Positions 17,076 to 29,559 of a stretch of 64,000 bases of DNA are shown piece after piece (within the stretch, counting starts at the first letter, position 1; each line of letters begins with the position of its first letter). The notes beneath the pieces were generated by a model. The model made no database searches. It saw nothing but the letters and a program-made list of their open reading frames with translations, and was not told the DNA's origin. Made by a program: the position numbers and the translations under genes. This DNA is from Lactarius indigo (Eukaryota; Basidiomycota; Agaricomycetes; Russulales; Russulaceae), in NCBI GenBank assembly GCA_025766275.1, contig JAFKAC010000018.1, forward strand, positions 496,001 to 560,000, written 5' to 3'.

Positions 17076-20000
17076 TTACATAGTCTCTAAATGTTTTAAT
17101 GGAGAAGAGGTGATTGGGATTAGTGCCTTTACAGAACTCCTAGATAGTTCCTCCCATGCATGTGCTTGGCAAGATGCATATGCTTCATGGCCAGGAAGCA
17201 GCACCTGTGCTGCCATATCCATCCTGGTCTTCCAATGCTCCGCCTTGGAATGAAAGTAAGCCGGAATCCATATGGCTTCATTATGAATACTGTGTTGTTC
17301 TTCCTTCCACCTCTCAAACTGAGCTTTTGCACGAAGCCAATGAACTCGGTTAACTGAAATATCTGTAAGCATTCATCATATGGCAATGGATGTTGGCCTA
17401 CACTCATCCATCCAAGTTCCATCATGCCTTTCAGAGACCCCAAAGCTCCATATCCATGGGAGCTGTTTATTGCGTTGTCCCACCTGTGCTGCTCCAAGGA
17501 TGGTTGTGCTGATGCGAAGATCTGTGGGGTGGAGGGGTGGTAATTCCGGAAAGTCTCCGGATTCTTCCTGGACCTTGATGTATGCATCCCACGCCATGCA
17601 ATAGTTCCGGGCATGCTCATGGACTGTGCTATCAACACCATGAACTGCAGTCCATGCACGGGTCTTTGTCTTTTGTGTACGGGCATCCCGCACTTGTGTT
17701 CGGAAGAGTGCAGACTTGAATCCTAAAGCAAGGCGGATCCTGTGGATGGAATCATTTGCCTGAGCATAGTGTAGCTTAGCTTCCTTCATTGCAAGAGACT
17801 TGATACCGTGGCTTGAACACCACTCCCATCCAAGGGATGACGGAAGAAGGAGGGGAATGTCCTCAACATTGGAACTTTCCATTCCCAAGCCATCAGAAGT
17901 TGGGGCACCATGGTAATGGCCAGAAGGTCCAAGGCCAGGATTTCCGGAGCCATCTATGTCATCCACATTGTCATATTCAGCATAGTCCCCCATAGACCAT
18001 ACCGGAACATCATCTGTATCCTGATGATGGTGTAGGAAGGTGTCTGCCTGGTGCTCAAACATATCAATAAGCTTCTGTATGTGATTGCGCTTATTCTCAA
18101 GGACTTGTGAATCTTCTATAGTGAGCCTTGATCCCTGACTCCGGAGCTGATAGCGGATTGCAAGTCTGGGTAGGTCATTATTCAATGAATTAGGAAGGAT
18201 CCTTGTGGACATACTGTAATTCCTGTATCTTAAGGCCACATGAAATCCAAGATGTCTCACCCTGGATGGAATGGTCCCTGCTCTCTTCCTCAGTAAGCTG
18301 TTGCTGGATAGCAGCCCGGGATGGGGCTGGAGACATTCATCAATTATGGGGGGAAGATTTCGGATTCAGACCACAAACCCTTTTCCTTCACAGTGTCATA
18401 GATATCCATGGAAGATGGGGTTTTTTGTCTCTCCTGTTGAGCACCCTCATCATCCTTCAGCCATTGTTCAGATTTATGCTTGAAGTGTTGATTGAGTGCC
18501 TTATATGCCTTTGCACTGGCATCCAAGCCAGAGTCCAGTCGCTTCCACCGCTTTAGTAGTGATGGGACTTTCACATACAAGTGTCATTAGTGTTGTATTA
18601 ACATATGGGATAGTCCGGATGGATAATACATACCAATCCTAACCAGCTTCTTCCAGTTGGAGTAATTGATGTGGGAATCCAATACCTCCTGCCTATGGTC
18701 CAAGGACATCCCTCGGATGCTGCGAGAGATATTATTCAGGGGTGCCCACAAGGTCTCGATTATTTCTCCATCAACCTGCTTTGCTCCTGGAATGTAGCTG
18801 GGAGAAAACCTTGGCAAGCAAGAATCCTGGTGCCCATGGATATGGAACAGTCCAATTCCCATCCGGAGTGTCAGTGAGCTTGGTAGTGAGAGTTCCGGAC
18901 TGCATTTGACCCTCTCCTGGAAGTGGACTCTATATTGGCACATGATGTCATACATGACAAGAGCCACAGGGATGTCCTCCATATTGTATGAGAGTGCTTT
19001 GCATATGCTGTAGTCCATATTGATTTGCCTATCGGAAATGGTACATCACTTCCAGATATAGGGATTCCAAGAGAACATGCATACCTCTCTCCTTTCTGGA
19101 AATCCACCACAGATGTTGGAACAAAGAACCCATGGCAGCAGGCAGTTGCACCAATCCCTGTGACATCAAGGTGTGTCCTACTAGAATTTGCCTGTTCAAT
19201 GGCTCTGTAGGTATTACATGTGCTGGGCTATAAGGCCATTAGATAAAAGGATCCGGGTAAGGAAGACATCACATACTTGGGCTATTTCTTTTCTGCACTG
19301 GAGATGAGCCTTGTAGGAATCAGGGTTGGCCATGAATGCCATTCCTGCTGATAATGCAACATCCTTGTCCCCGGATCTATGGCGCATGTGTTCTGCGGAA
19401 AAGTTTCCGTCCATGATAAATGTCCGGATAAGCTGGTCACTTCAATGGGGAGTATGAGTATGTGGAGATGCCAGTTCATAAATGACATACGGAGGATATA
19501 GTGTCTTCCAATCCTTAGGAAGATTGATTCCAGGCTGTGGGCATGCAGGGCAGAATATTGCCATGGCTCCATCCGGACAGCTCTCTCCTTCTGACTGATG
19601 TCCAAGCCCACTTTCCATCCTGCCCTTGAGGTCATGCCACTGGCGAGATGCTCTCAGAAGTTGCTTGTAACGGTTCTGTAAACATTTATTAGATCTGGAT
19701 GTGGGTGGATGGGAGTGTGTGTATGTATGGATGAAGACATACTTGCACATTGTTGGGAAACATCTTGCTTGTCATGCTTTGCAGCTTTGAATAATACTGC
19801 TGGGCTGTGGTCTTGCATTCCAGGTTATCCAGAATGAAGTCCTCCAATACTGTGAATGTGAATAATGTTTCTATTTGCCGGAATGTGGATGGAAATAGCC
19901 TGGATTGGAGAAGCTGCTCGCCAATATTGTCCATTCCTGGGCAAATGCAGAATACTACCTCCATGTCGAAGATTCCACTTCTGTCAACAACAGTGAACAG

Positions 20001-21015
20001 TGGATTACCAGAGTCCGCTGTCCGCACTCTGCTGGAATCACTGTCATTAGAATCCGGAGACATATCCAGGGAGTCAAAGAGTCTGTCAGAGATATCCGGA
20101 TTAGTGGATGGGCCTTCTGGCTGTGGAGTCTCGCGAGGTGTAGGAAGTTGGCCAGAATTATCCGGAGAATCAGGACCCTCAGAAACAGATGCAAGAGATG
20201 CTGAGTGGGCACGTCTCTTCCCAGAACTCCTCTTTCTACTAGTGGAGACTGCTTGTGCAGCTCTGATTCCCTAAGGTAATATGAGCACTACAAGACATTG
20301 CAAGATATGTGTGTCCATAACTACCTCAACTGTTCGTGGACATGGCATACCACCATGCCCGATGCACAATACAAATCCGAGGGAGTGCAGAGTTACTGGA
20401 GTGTAGTGGGTTGCATTCCATAGTAGTGGTCTGTGAAATGGGGAGTTCCTGTGAGCTTCAAGACAGCAGTCCTTGCAAAACAACAGTGGTCCAAAGCAAT
20501 CCGGACACTTTATTTCAGGTTTCTTGCTGCACATGGAACACTTGTCAGATCTTCCCCGACCTTCCATCTCCAGGAGAACATGGAGATATCTATCCCTGAG
20601 CTCCACCCACTGTTTCATTGGAGTCTACATCTGATCAGGATAGCTACATGATATGAATAAATGTGAGACATACAGTGGCCTGTTGGGTGGCTGTTGAGTC
20701 GGGTTGTAGCTGACCATCCTCTTCTGTATTGTGGAAGTCATACTGTTGCTCTTCCGTGTGTGGGTCCATCTGCGGGTCTCCAGGGATGTGGAGAGGCCTC
20801 CCAGAACCTTTGACACTAGCTGATGGAATCTGCGGGTGTGCATCCTTCTGGCGTGCCCGTGAAGGCTGTCCGGATCGCTCCTTCTGTGGACGGACAACGG
20901 GAACAACCTTTTCTGTTGTCCGGATTGTACCACGCTTCGATTTGGTGTGCTTGATGACGACCTCCTCGATGCCTTCAACAGTTTCAGGAATGATAACATC
21001 ACGAGTGCGAGGCAT
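17076..21015 (-). CDS. KDZ transposase with cysteine cluster, apparently intact, 1132 aa
   Basis: Eleven exons (21015-20674, 20624-20325, 20270-19743, 19675-19491, 19439-19277, 19227-19085, 19028-18634, 18567-18379, 18326-18215, 18165-17402, 17353-17076) joined at GT-AG introns give exactly 1132 codons plus a stop. An apparent stop near 19443 and two apparent frame changes near 18,360 and 18,210 all fall in introns. Domains: basic N terminus; CxC2-like cysteine cluster at about residues 143-180 (CSMC, CPDC, FCKDCCLEAH); FCPACPQPG near 432; catalytic core with MDGNFSAEHM (D about 462), YDIMCQY (D about 581) and KQVDGEIIETLW (E about 642 or 645); and a C-terminal helical region ending in DEFNRVHWLRAKAQFERW and beyond. 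Known role: DDE-type transposase of KDZ elements; the cluster probably binds DNA. It is likely to be functional if expressed. Confidence 0.9.
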
Positions 21016-21276
21016 TTCCTGTATAGCAGTGGATAGGGAATATGTATAGAGATGATGAAGCTGGGTGTCTTTGTATGATTTGGATGATGTCTTAAATACC
21101 CTGTGCATACTGCAGAAATGAGTTGCGGAATATTCTACAGATGTGCCCTTGTAGAGTGTACATCAGGGATCATACAAATCAGCGGTTCCATAGTATTCTA
21201 GGCCATCCGGAGTTCTACAATATCCGAACAATGCATACTGGATTATCAGATGTGGGCCATTGCATCCTGCATATCA

Positions 21277-21801
21277 TTATTTACTAAATCCGCCAGTGGA
21301 GGCTCCTTCTACTTCTGCTTCGATATCCATACCATGTGCCTCCACCTCTAGTATATCTGACCTATGCAGGACAGACAAGGGATCTGAACTCTGCTGGGAA
21401 TCATGCTCAGACACATCTCCCCTGTTCCAAATATTGTACAATTCCACTGCCAGAATATAGATGTTCTCAAGGTCGACACACAGACTCTGGGAAGCATTAA
21501 TGAGCTCATTGAGCTGGATAACACATGAGATCTCCGAAAGTCGGGAGTGGGGTGGAGGACATACCCTATCCAAGGAATGTTCAAGTTCCTGTGATTCTTC
21601 ATCTGTGTCGGGAATATTGCAAATGATGTCATCTCCATTGTCCGATCCATACATATCATCTTCATCAAAGGATTCCAGACCAGATGAAGCATCATCTTCT
21701 GGATCGGAAACCCCAGTATAGGTCCTGGTAAAGGTAAGATGGACATCCTTTATGGACATATCAATATCCTTCTCTTTTGATGCCTTCTGGATGTCAGACA
21801 T
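21277..21801 (-). CDS. Small acidic protein, KDZ cargo
   Basis: 174 codons from a true ATG at 21801, 262 bp upstream of the transposase and on the same strand. It is very acidic (DPEDDASSGLESFDEDD), with a helical middle (QLNELINASQSLCVDLENIY). No known domain is recognised. It could be a transposase partner or a separate 5' exon set of the transposase; the ATG and stop make a separate single-exon gene more likely. Confidence 0.5.
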   Translation of the reverse strand: MSDIQKASKEKDIDMSIKDVHLTFTRTYTGVSDPEDDASSGLESFDEDDMYGSDNGDDIICNIPDTDEESQELEHSLDRVCPPPHSRLSEISCVIQLNELINASQSLCVDLENIYILAVELYNIWNRGDVSEHDSQQSSDPLSVLHRSDILEVEAHGMDIEAEVEGASTGGFSK

Positions 21802-21999
21802 GCGAGGTTAGATGTGGGGTGAGGTAATAGGGGGGTGGATGGACATAATACTATACATGTGGTACTTAAGCAAATCCATGCTACAACCTACTGTCTAGGT
21901 AGATAATGATTAGAGATGTGACAACGCAGCTCATACCCCTCCAACCAGGACACTGTCTGTCATTCCAATCATACTACACATGCCAGTCCATATTCCAAA

Positions 22000-22750
22000 A
22001 CATGTGACCATGGCCTACTCACATGTTTCCTGCATGCAACAGATATGGAATGTGTGTCACTGCTTGAATAGTCCGAACCCCCACACAGAGAAGTTCTGCG
22101 TTTCCGGAATGTTTCAAGACGTTCCATGATCTTGCTCGTGATGTGCCCATGACCTGCATATGCCAATGATCTGTGTATGCATCCATTGTATGGAGCGTGT
22201 ATGGAGCATGTTAGGAAGGCTATAGGAACCTCTTACAGTGCACCTGTGACTCCTGTGTATGTACCCAATATGGGGCATGGGCAGATTGTTTCAGGACTGT
22301 CCCATATTGATCCTGGAAACCTTGCCGGAAACATCCTGTGACATGCGACAGTATTCCATGATGTGCTCGTGATCCCCACATGCGTAATCCATATGTGCAA
22401 TGCTTAGAAAGCTTCGGAAACGTCCCATATGTCACCCGCGACACACAGAAGTGATATATTATGCATACGAATTCCGGGACGATACTGTTGTGAGCGTACC
22501 GGAAACCCAAGCGGAAACCTTTGACGGAAACCGTGCCGGAAACGTCCTGTGACGCGCCCGTGACTCCCGGATACATGCGCCGGTATCCCGTGACGTGCTC
22601 GTGATCCTCATATATATATTGCATACGTCCCATGCTTGGAACGCTTCGGAAACGTCCCGGACATAACCTGCGACACGTATAAGCAACATAATATGCATAC
22701 GGATGTCAGCATCAGAGCCTTGAAGATATATAACATACTATAGATGGGGT
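22000..22750. repeat. Tandem module of about 200-230 bp, 3-4 diverged copies
   Basis: Recurring blocks CTTCGGAAACGTCCC (22,411 and 22,643), GTGCTCGTGATC, CCGGAAAC and ATATGCATACG lie between the acidic ORF and the Zn2Cys6-type gene. There is no open frame of note. It is probably regulatory or structural sequence of the KDZ element. Confidence 0.55.
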
Positions 22751-22949
22751 AATACAAGACAAAAGTAGATAAGACAAGCGTTATATGATATTCCAGCATC
22801 TAGGTACGTCCGCGAGACGATTGGCGCGACCCGACCCTCGACTGTGCTCCACTAGAGGTTCCCGCACGACTTGAGCGATTCCGGAGACTCTGGCGAGATG
22901 CTAGGAAGGCGGAAAATGTGAATACGCATCCGGGAAATGTGGATGCGAG

Positions 22950-24667
22950 TTACGACGTACCTGGGGCCTGTGGGCGGTCGGGTGGGACTTCGGAAGGGCC
23001 AGCGACACCCGCATCGCTGATCATCATACGACCAAGCCCCATGCTGGAAACTGTTGAGGGGGCGCCACTGGCGCCACTGGCAACAGAGGACGCGCTGGGT
23101 GTGGACGGTCCAGGTTCCGTGAAAAGCGGAACAGCAGGCGTCCGGAGGCGTAGGGTCGACATATTAACATTACCTGGTCCTTGGGTACACAGGGCACGTA
23201 GGATGACGTCCGTATTGTGCACGAAGTCGCGCATGGCCGCAATGTGGGCCTCTTGAGTGTTGGACATGTCGTCCAACCTCTGCACGACTTCGTCTGTGGG
23301 TCCGTTAGCATAATACAATGATATCAGACAAATGGGAACGCACCGAGTGATTGTTTTTTCTTCCCTTTCCCGTCCTCCTTCCCTGTCGCCACCCACTGAG
23401 GGCGGGGGACACACTTGTGCCTCCGCTTCGTACACCACCTGCATGCTGTTCCCTTCCTCCCGGCGGGTTGTGGCTTGCATTTGTGGTTTGCAGCCTTGCA
23501 AGGGCCACATGCGCGCTGTAGCACACTGTGAGTATGGAAACAGGAATAGAGCCATGAGGGACTTACCGGATCTGGCGGCCCAGTTTCCAGTTCCGAGGCG
23601 GAATCGTCAATGATACTTAGACGTCGTCGACGAGATCGACGAGATCCCTGCAGATCCTCAGCCTCATCAGAACTCACAATGGTCACATTCACGGGTTTTG
23701 TGCGCATGGGAACAGCAGCGTGCGGAGGGACACCGGACACAGGTTCCATGGGGACTGGGCGCACGGGAACGAGTTCTGTGGGCTCGGGCTCTGGAGAAGA
23801 AGGGACGTCGCCTGCGCCAGTAGTTGTGCGCCGGCGGCGGGTAGTACGATGGGCTGCTGTGGGGGACTGGACTGCGACATGCTTTGTGGCCTTCTTCGGC
23901 TTGCGCGGCGTTTCTCCCCCATCATCCTCTTGCATCTCAACATCCTCATTGACCGTGGTAGCATCCTGAACGGATGCAGGAACTGGGCCGGAGGGCTCTG
24001 CACCACTGTCAGAACCCGTATCAGGAGGGGGTGGCGCGGGACGCTTTCCAGATGCTTTGGACCCCGCCTTAGGTGGCGTTACGTGGGGAGCGTCTGGAAA
24101 TAAATGGGAATAGCTGTTACGGGAGTGAGAGGAAGATGTGTAACATACCTGGAATATCATCCACATCCGAACGCAGAGCCGGAAGCCACCACCGATCCGA
24201 GGGATTCAGAAGCCCAATGAGTGTATTAAGCGTCTTCATATTAAGCTGGCTATTCCATGACGGATTATTCGCTGCACCGTCATCGCATAGCTTGGAGACG
24301 TCTTCGAGCTTGAGTGCAGCGATATCCGGCACCCTGGAACTGTCCGCAGCGCTATCCCATTCTTCAGCAACATATGTGATTATCGGGTGCATACGCGGCT
24401 CCGTCGTTCCGTCTGAATACTTCCCAAATATCTCATTTACATCGTCCTATATAGTGAAAACATCAAATTAGCGTGCAGTTCAATATATTAAGGGATACTA
24501 GCACTTACCAATTCCGAAGCAATGCACGTCCTGTACCAATCGTCGTCCACAGATTCGATATTCTTCTCCCTATACCTGAGCGCAAGGTCGAAGCGGATAG
24601 CAGTGCCCATCAGTGCTTTTTCATCTGCAGTAAGCTTGTCCACATATATCCTGCGCTGTGGGGGCAT
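22950..24667 (-). CDS. Protein with an internal Zn2Cys6-type cluster, KDZ cargo, 499 aa
   Basis: Five exons (24667-24509, 24446-24149, 24093-23567, 23515-23344, 23293-22950) joined at GT-AG introns give 499 codons plus a stop. The N-terminal 150 residues look globular (KLTADEKALMGTAIRFDLAL, then WDSAADSSRVPDIAALKLED). A Pro/Ser/Arg-rich linker follows with basic patches (TRRRRTTTGAG, RRSRRRRLS). Then comes a cysteine cluster at about residues 331-363, spaced C-X2-C-X6-C-X11-C-X2-C-X6-C (CGPCKAANHKC ... CRWCTKRRHKC), the spacing of fungal Zn(II)2Cys6 DNA-binding domains, and a helical C-terminal part (RLDDMSNTQEAHIAAMRDFV). A DNA-binding role in regulation or transposition of the element is an inference. 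The last exon may end in a further intron near 22,960. Confidence 0.65.
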
Positions 24668-24785
24668 AGTGGAAGCGAGGGAATGTGCGGAAACAGACTA
24701 CAGGGAGGGGGGGGCGGACACGCAGTATTTTCCGTTGCTCGTGGGAAGTCTCCCATGCCCGAAGACCAGTTTCCGAATGGAGCTA

Positions 24786-24830
24786 GATGGGACCCGATGG
24801 AACCCGATGGAACCCGATGGAACCCGACAG
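24786..24830. repeat. Short direct repeat, 11-bp units
   Basis: Four near-perfect units of GATGGAACCC plus one base lie between the divergent Zn2Cys6-type and Pro/Ser/Thr-rich genes. The 24,668-25,171 interval holds no other feature I can support. Confidence 0.6.
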
Positions 24831-25171
24831 TTCAGACAACTTATCCGAATTTCGGACATTAATGATCACATGGCCTCGCCTCATGTGTTGCCTATTGATG
24901 TCTTGCATCATTCAGAAGCCTATCGGCAATCTGAGGCCTGGAGTTCAGAGTCGAGACCCTAGTACACCAGCGTCATATCGTATAGGTCCACTAGAAATGT
25001 ATCAGAAGGCATTTTTGATGACATAGTCGACGCGCATTTTGAAACCCACCACTGTAGAATCACCTACAGCCCATAGATCAGTAGAGAATGTCGCATACAG
25101 GTCCGACCCTAGTTGGTAAATTATTTATACTGAAACAGGGGCTTCCAGGTCAATGGGCATACGTTGGAAAG

Positions 25172-26507
25172 ATGCCTCCACGCCCTCCCCCTTCCCGTGT
25201 GCAATCCGGACAGCATTCCGCTGAGGGTGATCCATCCGGGCATGGACCCCCACTCTCTACCATATCATCTGGCCATCTTTCAGAACCCGGACAGACAACA
25301 CCATCTTCCACAGTAGAGGCGCGGCCTTCCACACGCTACCGCTTCCTCAAGAAGCGCAGTCCGGCCACTGCTGTGCCTCCTGCTACAATCGAAACTTCCG
25401 TAGCACCTTCCTTGCCTTCGCCAGCGGTATGCCACATCTACCCCTCCATCAAAAACCATTCTCATTTTCCACAGAACATATCGGATATGTCGGCGACAAT
25501 ACTAGTGGAGCCCACTGAGTCCGATCCGTCTCCACCAACTCACCATGCCCGCCGTACCGCCTTCCTCCATAGGCGAAAGGCAACACTGAGGCAGGACACC
25601 ACCCCGGATGCACCTGCATCTGAGCCAGAACCCACCACTGACCCGTTGCGGGTTACTCCAGTTCCACACGCTGCAGGACCTTCCTGTGAGCTACAGGAAG
25701 CCGCGGATCCAGAGATAGCTGATGTCCTTGACATAGCTCAGAGCATTGTAAGTCCCAAGATGGCACACGTTCATGGCGAGTTATTTTGAGTCACATACAC
25801 CCAGACAACATCCACCCTTGGCGTCGCAGCCGTTTCCGACGGGTCACAGGAAACCGTGCGCAGTCCCGGAACGGCTCCAACTATGCAAGAATCTCATGGT
25901 GCTACAGGTCCGGCGGAAGAGGGCGCTGGCGACATCTTGCAGGAAGTCCTACACACGGAACCCGTACTCCACGAGGACGATGTAACTGATAGACCTGAGG
26001 CAGTGACCGTTCTTGACAGATCGCAGGTCCACGAAGCCCTTCAGCTACCAGATAGTCCAATACAGGAACGGAGCGCTATGCCCATTCCCATCGACATACA
26101 GGATGTTACAGCCCCTCCTACAGCACGTGTTCCTGATAGCCCACGGTCGGTGGAAGGTTCTCACAGTGGGGAGAAGATGGATACCGATTCCAGTCCACCG
26201 GAAGAGGAAATAATAAGTATTCCTGAGAGTAATCTTATACCTGTTGCATATGTGAGTGGTGTCTTGTCGATTGCGGTTTCCTGACATTTACACACTCCCA
26301 TAGGTGGCCAGGGCACCATATCCGCATGTCGCTTCCGGGCACCATTTCCCTGCTGCCTACAGGGGGCTGCTTTCGCTTGACCCATCCGATCACTCTGGGG
26401 ATCTCATGGAGAGATGCACGATACTCATGGGCGTCGTAATGGACCTCTATTCTGATATCTCATATATTAGGGATGGAATTTACAAGACCAGCGGCCGGGA
26501 CAAGTGA
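25172..26507 (+). CDS. Pro/Ser/Thr-rich protein of unknown function, KDZ cargo, 392 aa
   Basis: Four exons (25172-25426, 25475-25747, 25805-26251, 26304-26507) joined at GT-AG introns give 392 codons plus a stop. Most of the protein is low-complexity and probably disordered (MPPRPPPSRVQSGQHS; PESNLIPVAY near its end). Only the last 65 residues look folded (ERCTILMGVVMDLYSDISYI). The family is not recognised. It is divergent from the Zn2Cys6-type gene. An in-frame upstream ATG at 25088 would add 28 residues. The clean splice restoration at every junction is the main evidence that it is a real gene. Confidence 0.6.
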
Positions 26508-26639
26508 CGTAGTTACAAGGAGTCTGTACTGAGAAACACACATGTATTCAAAACGAGCTCGCACACTTTCTATGTACCAGTAAATACCTCATACATATGT
26601 GTGGACGGGTGAGCCATACAGAACTAAAGTTACAAATGG

Positions 26640-27095
26640 ATCCCATGGCAAATGTCTCCGCCATCAGAGGAAGCACATTCTATTGTACAAGGAAGCATCA
26701 CTTCCGTCTCAGGAAGTATCACTTCCATCCGGTGAAACATCACTTCCATCTGAGGGCGTATCACTTCCATTCAAGTATCAGTTCTAATCCGTAACATATC
26801 ACTTCCTTCCACAGTAAGTTCACTTCCGTCTCATCTAAGGAAGGATTACATCCGTCTACGGATGGATTGTATCCGTCTACGGATGGCTCGCATCCGTCTA
26901 CGGATGGATTGCATCCGTCTACGGATGGATTGCATCCGTCTACGGATGGATTTCGTCCGTCTACGGATGGATTGCATCCACCAATAGAAGGATCATTTCC
27001 GTCCACGGAAAGATCACTTCCGTTCACAGACATCATCTCTGTCCATGGATATATCGCTTCCATCCCAGGAAATGTTACCCCCTTGCTACATCTGT
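26640..27095. repeat. Internal palindromic arrays of the KDZ element
   Basis: First several copies of GGAAGTATCACTTCC-like palindromes (26,690-26,830), then about seven 21-bp units with CATCCGTCTACGGATGG (26,845-26,990), then diverged TTTCCGTCCACGGAAAG units. They lie between two cargo genes and encode nothing convincing. Confidence 0.8.
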
Positions 27096-27278
27096 AGATA
27101 CATCCGTCTGCTGTCATCTACCTGGATTGAAACTAAACATGAAGCACATATTAAAATAAGTGGTTTCACATATGTCTCACACAACAGACATATTGTTTCA
27201 ATGTGATACCTCCAGACATGTTTCCTAAATCATCTGCAAATCCAGCATTCACGGAACTGGAACTCAAAGACATTAGCC

Positions 27279-27290
27279 AGTCTATTTAAG
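27279..27290 (+). promoter_or_regulatory. TATA-like element of the HMG-like gene
   Basis: TCTATTTAAGGC lies about 80 bp before the ATG at 27,366. This favours that start over the in-frame ATG at 27,300. Confidence 0.4.
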
Positions 27291-27365
27291 GCTCACCATA
27301 TGTGGTACAATTCCACAAACACCATATACATCTCCCACACATTCTTACGTCCTAATATCATAGCT

Positions 27366-29298
27366 ATGCAATCCGACCATCTATCCGGGAGCTCAGCTGG
27401 GGAGTCTGAGATCTCTTCTCCATCTATCCATGCCTCAGACAAAGGTTTTTCCCTAACCCGTCAGGATGCCACCATCTTGAAGGGGTATGTGGAAGAGTTC
27501 CAAAAGGCTGATACAGAGACACGGAAGACTATCCTTGAGAGGGCTATGGGAGACCTGTATGCCCTTAGGCCTCCAAATACTGGCTTTGATAAAAAGGAGG
27601 CTAAAAGGGTATGAGCATTGAGAGTTAATCCATGTAAAGGCTCACTGATACATATGGCTCCAGAAAATCAGAACCTGGTTTTACAATCACTATTCCCGTC
27701 CTCATCGTCAACTTATCAAGTTTACTCGGAAGTGGTCAGCCCGGAATGCATTCTACCATGAGAACAAGGAAGAGATTATGGAACTTGCACAGAGGATTTC
27801 CGGTGGTGTTCCTGGATCTCAGGCATTCTTAGGAGCTCTCCAGGATGCAACAACAATGCTTTGGAAACAGCTGACTACAGAGGAACAAGAACCATATGTC
27901 GAACTTGCAAAGGAGTGGTCAGAGGACAGACCCCCAAGGGATATCCAAGCCAAGTGAGTTTCCACCCATGTATTCATGATCCACACACATAATACACCTT
28001 GTTAGAATGGCTCAAGCAGCTTTCCGTGGCCGGATAGTTAGGGACTTCCAAACACAGCTATTCAAGACATGTGGAATGCGCTCAATTGTTCTGGTGGCTT
28101 ATGCAGACAAGGACGGAAACCCAAGAGCTTCAATGTAAGTCTTCCTAAGATGTATCCAGCTGCAGCACTACCTTTACATTGCCACATATTTGTAGGGATG
28201 ACTGGAACAGGGTTCTGGATGATGGAATGTCCTTTTCGGACTTCTGCCCAGACTGGAGAAATGCCATGGTCTGGCAGGAGTGGATGAAATACAGCCGGAA
28301 GTGCTTTGGACCTGGTTTGTCACATTTCCACACATCCATCAACATTATCTCATATTCATAGTATAGAGCATGACCAAGTTATCCCTGCGGAACATTCAAA
28401 GACACTCAAGAACAAAGTGAAGATTGTTGTGGATTCAGATGGGGAACCTGAAATTCCTTCCATTACCCTAGATGATGGCTATTCAGCAAAGGTCGTTCAG
28501 TCAGCTCTTAGGGATTATTGTAATGCTCATATCAGTGAGTTAAGGATATTCCCTTTACAGTTCTATGATAACACATATGAGTTAGGATTCATCTCTGGTA
28601 GGAAGAAAGCAACTATCCCTTGGAGCAAAGTCTGCAGTGATCCAGCCGCATGGATTGAGGAGGAATGCTTCCCAACTGGATTTCCATGGGTGGATCCATC
28701 AAAGCTCCGTATAGTTCAGGTGTTCAGGCTGCTAGACCACTGGAGGAAACGCGAGAAAGAAGGATTAATTCCATTGATCTGGAACTCATCCTGTGAGCTA
28801 CTTACTGATAGAGATCAGGCTGTACAGCGGATCCAGAATCCGAAGCGGATCCAGAATCCACAGCGGATACAGAATCCACAGCAGACACAGAGATGCTCAG
28901 ATTCCAATGAGTCTGAGTCAGACACTAGCAGTGAAGAGGAAGACTTCTCAAATGAAATCAATGGTTTACAATCTCCAACTGTGACCCCACCTCTTCCACC
29001 ATCGCCATCTTCATCTGCCCTCAGTAGAAATAGGGAGGCTGAACAGACATCTGCTCCTAGTGAGCAGCTTACCATTTCTCTTATGGCCATACAAACTCAT
29101 GCATACTATTTTATAGCCACTAGCAAATCATTGCATCCTCCTCCATTGAGCATATCAAGGGCGGAAACATTTCGGAAACATCCAAGGACTGGGACAGGAC
29201 CTCCAGTGGGATCTGTGCCATATAACAACCCTGGTGTGCCCAAGCCCCAGCAAGGACGAGTCAAGCGAGTGGTCAAGATGACAGATAAAGCCAGGTAA
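27366..29298 (+). CDS. HMG-box-like protein with an acidic tail, KDZ cargo, 570 aa
   Basis: Five exons (27366-27608, 27664-27953, 28006-28134, 28196-28314, 28367-29298) joined at GT-AG introns give 570 codons plus a stop. Residues around 100-175 read like an HMG-type helical domain (NAFYHENKEEIMELAQ, then LWKQLTTEEQEPYVELAKEW). A conserved-looking middle follows (CGMRSIVLVAYADKDGNPRA; PLQFYDNTYELGFISGRKK; HWRKREKEGLIPLIWN), then a short coding repeat (RIQNPKRIQNPQRIQNPQ, 18-bp units near 28,830-28,885) and an acidic Ser-rich tail (SESDTSSEEEDFSNE). Similar proteins of unknown function are frequent in mushroom genomes. DNA binding is an inference from the first domain. The C terminus could be extended by an exon near 29,432. 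Confidence 0.65.
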
Positions 29299-29559
29299 GT
29301 AAGCACAGTAAAGACATATACTGTGTGATCTGATCATTATAAAGGAATGTAGATATTGGCAGGGGTTCCGGTGGACTGGATCCAACATACCTTCAGAGAG
29401 GCAATTAGTGATACAGTGATACCTTTGTAGAAATTTAAGAACCTGTGGTTGTTGGATTATCCATTCTGGAAACCATATGAATATTTGCTTGTCCATTTGA
29501 GAAAGACTGATTCATGCATATCATCTTCCAATGTATGGGAGTCTATATGAAAATGGAGA

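Noticed and set aside
18200..18380. Two frameshifts in the KDZ transposase C-terminal part
   Set aside because: Introns at 18,378-18,327 and 18,214-18,166 restore the frame (KAPSRAAIQQQLTEEES and GLKIQELQLAIRY).
19435..19450. Premature stop in the KDZ transposase
   Set aside because: It lies in an intron (GTATGT ... TTGAAG); splicing restores TLYPPDQLIRTFIMDGNF, which fits the family.
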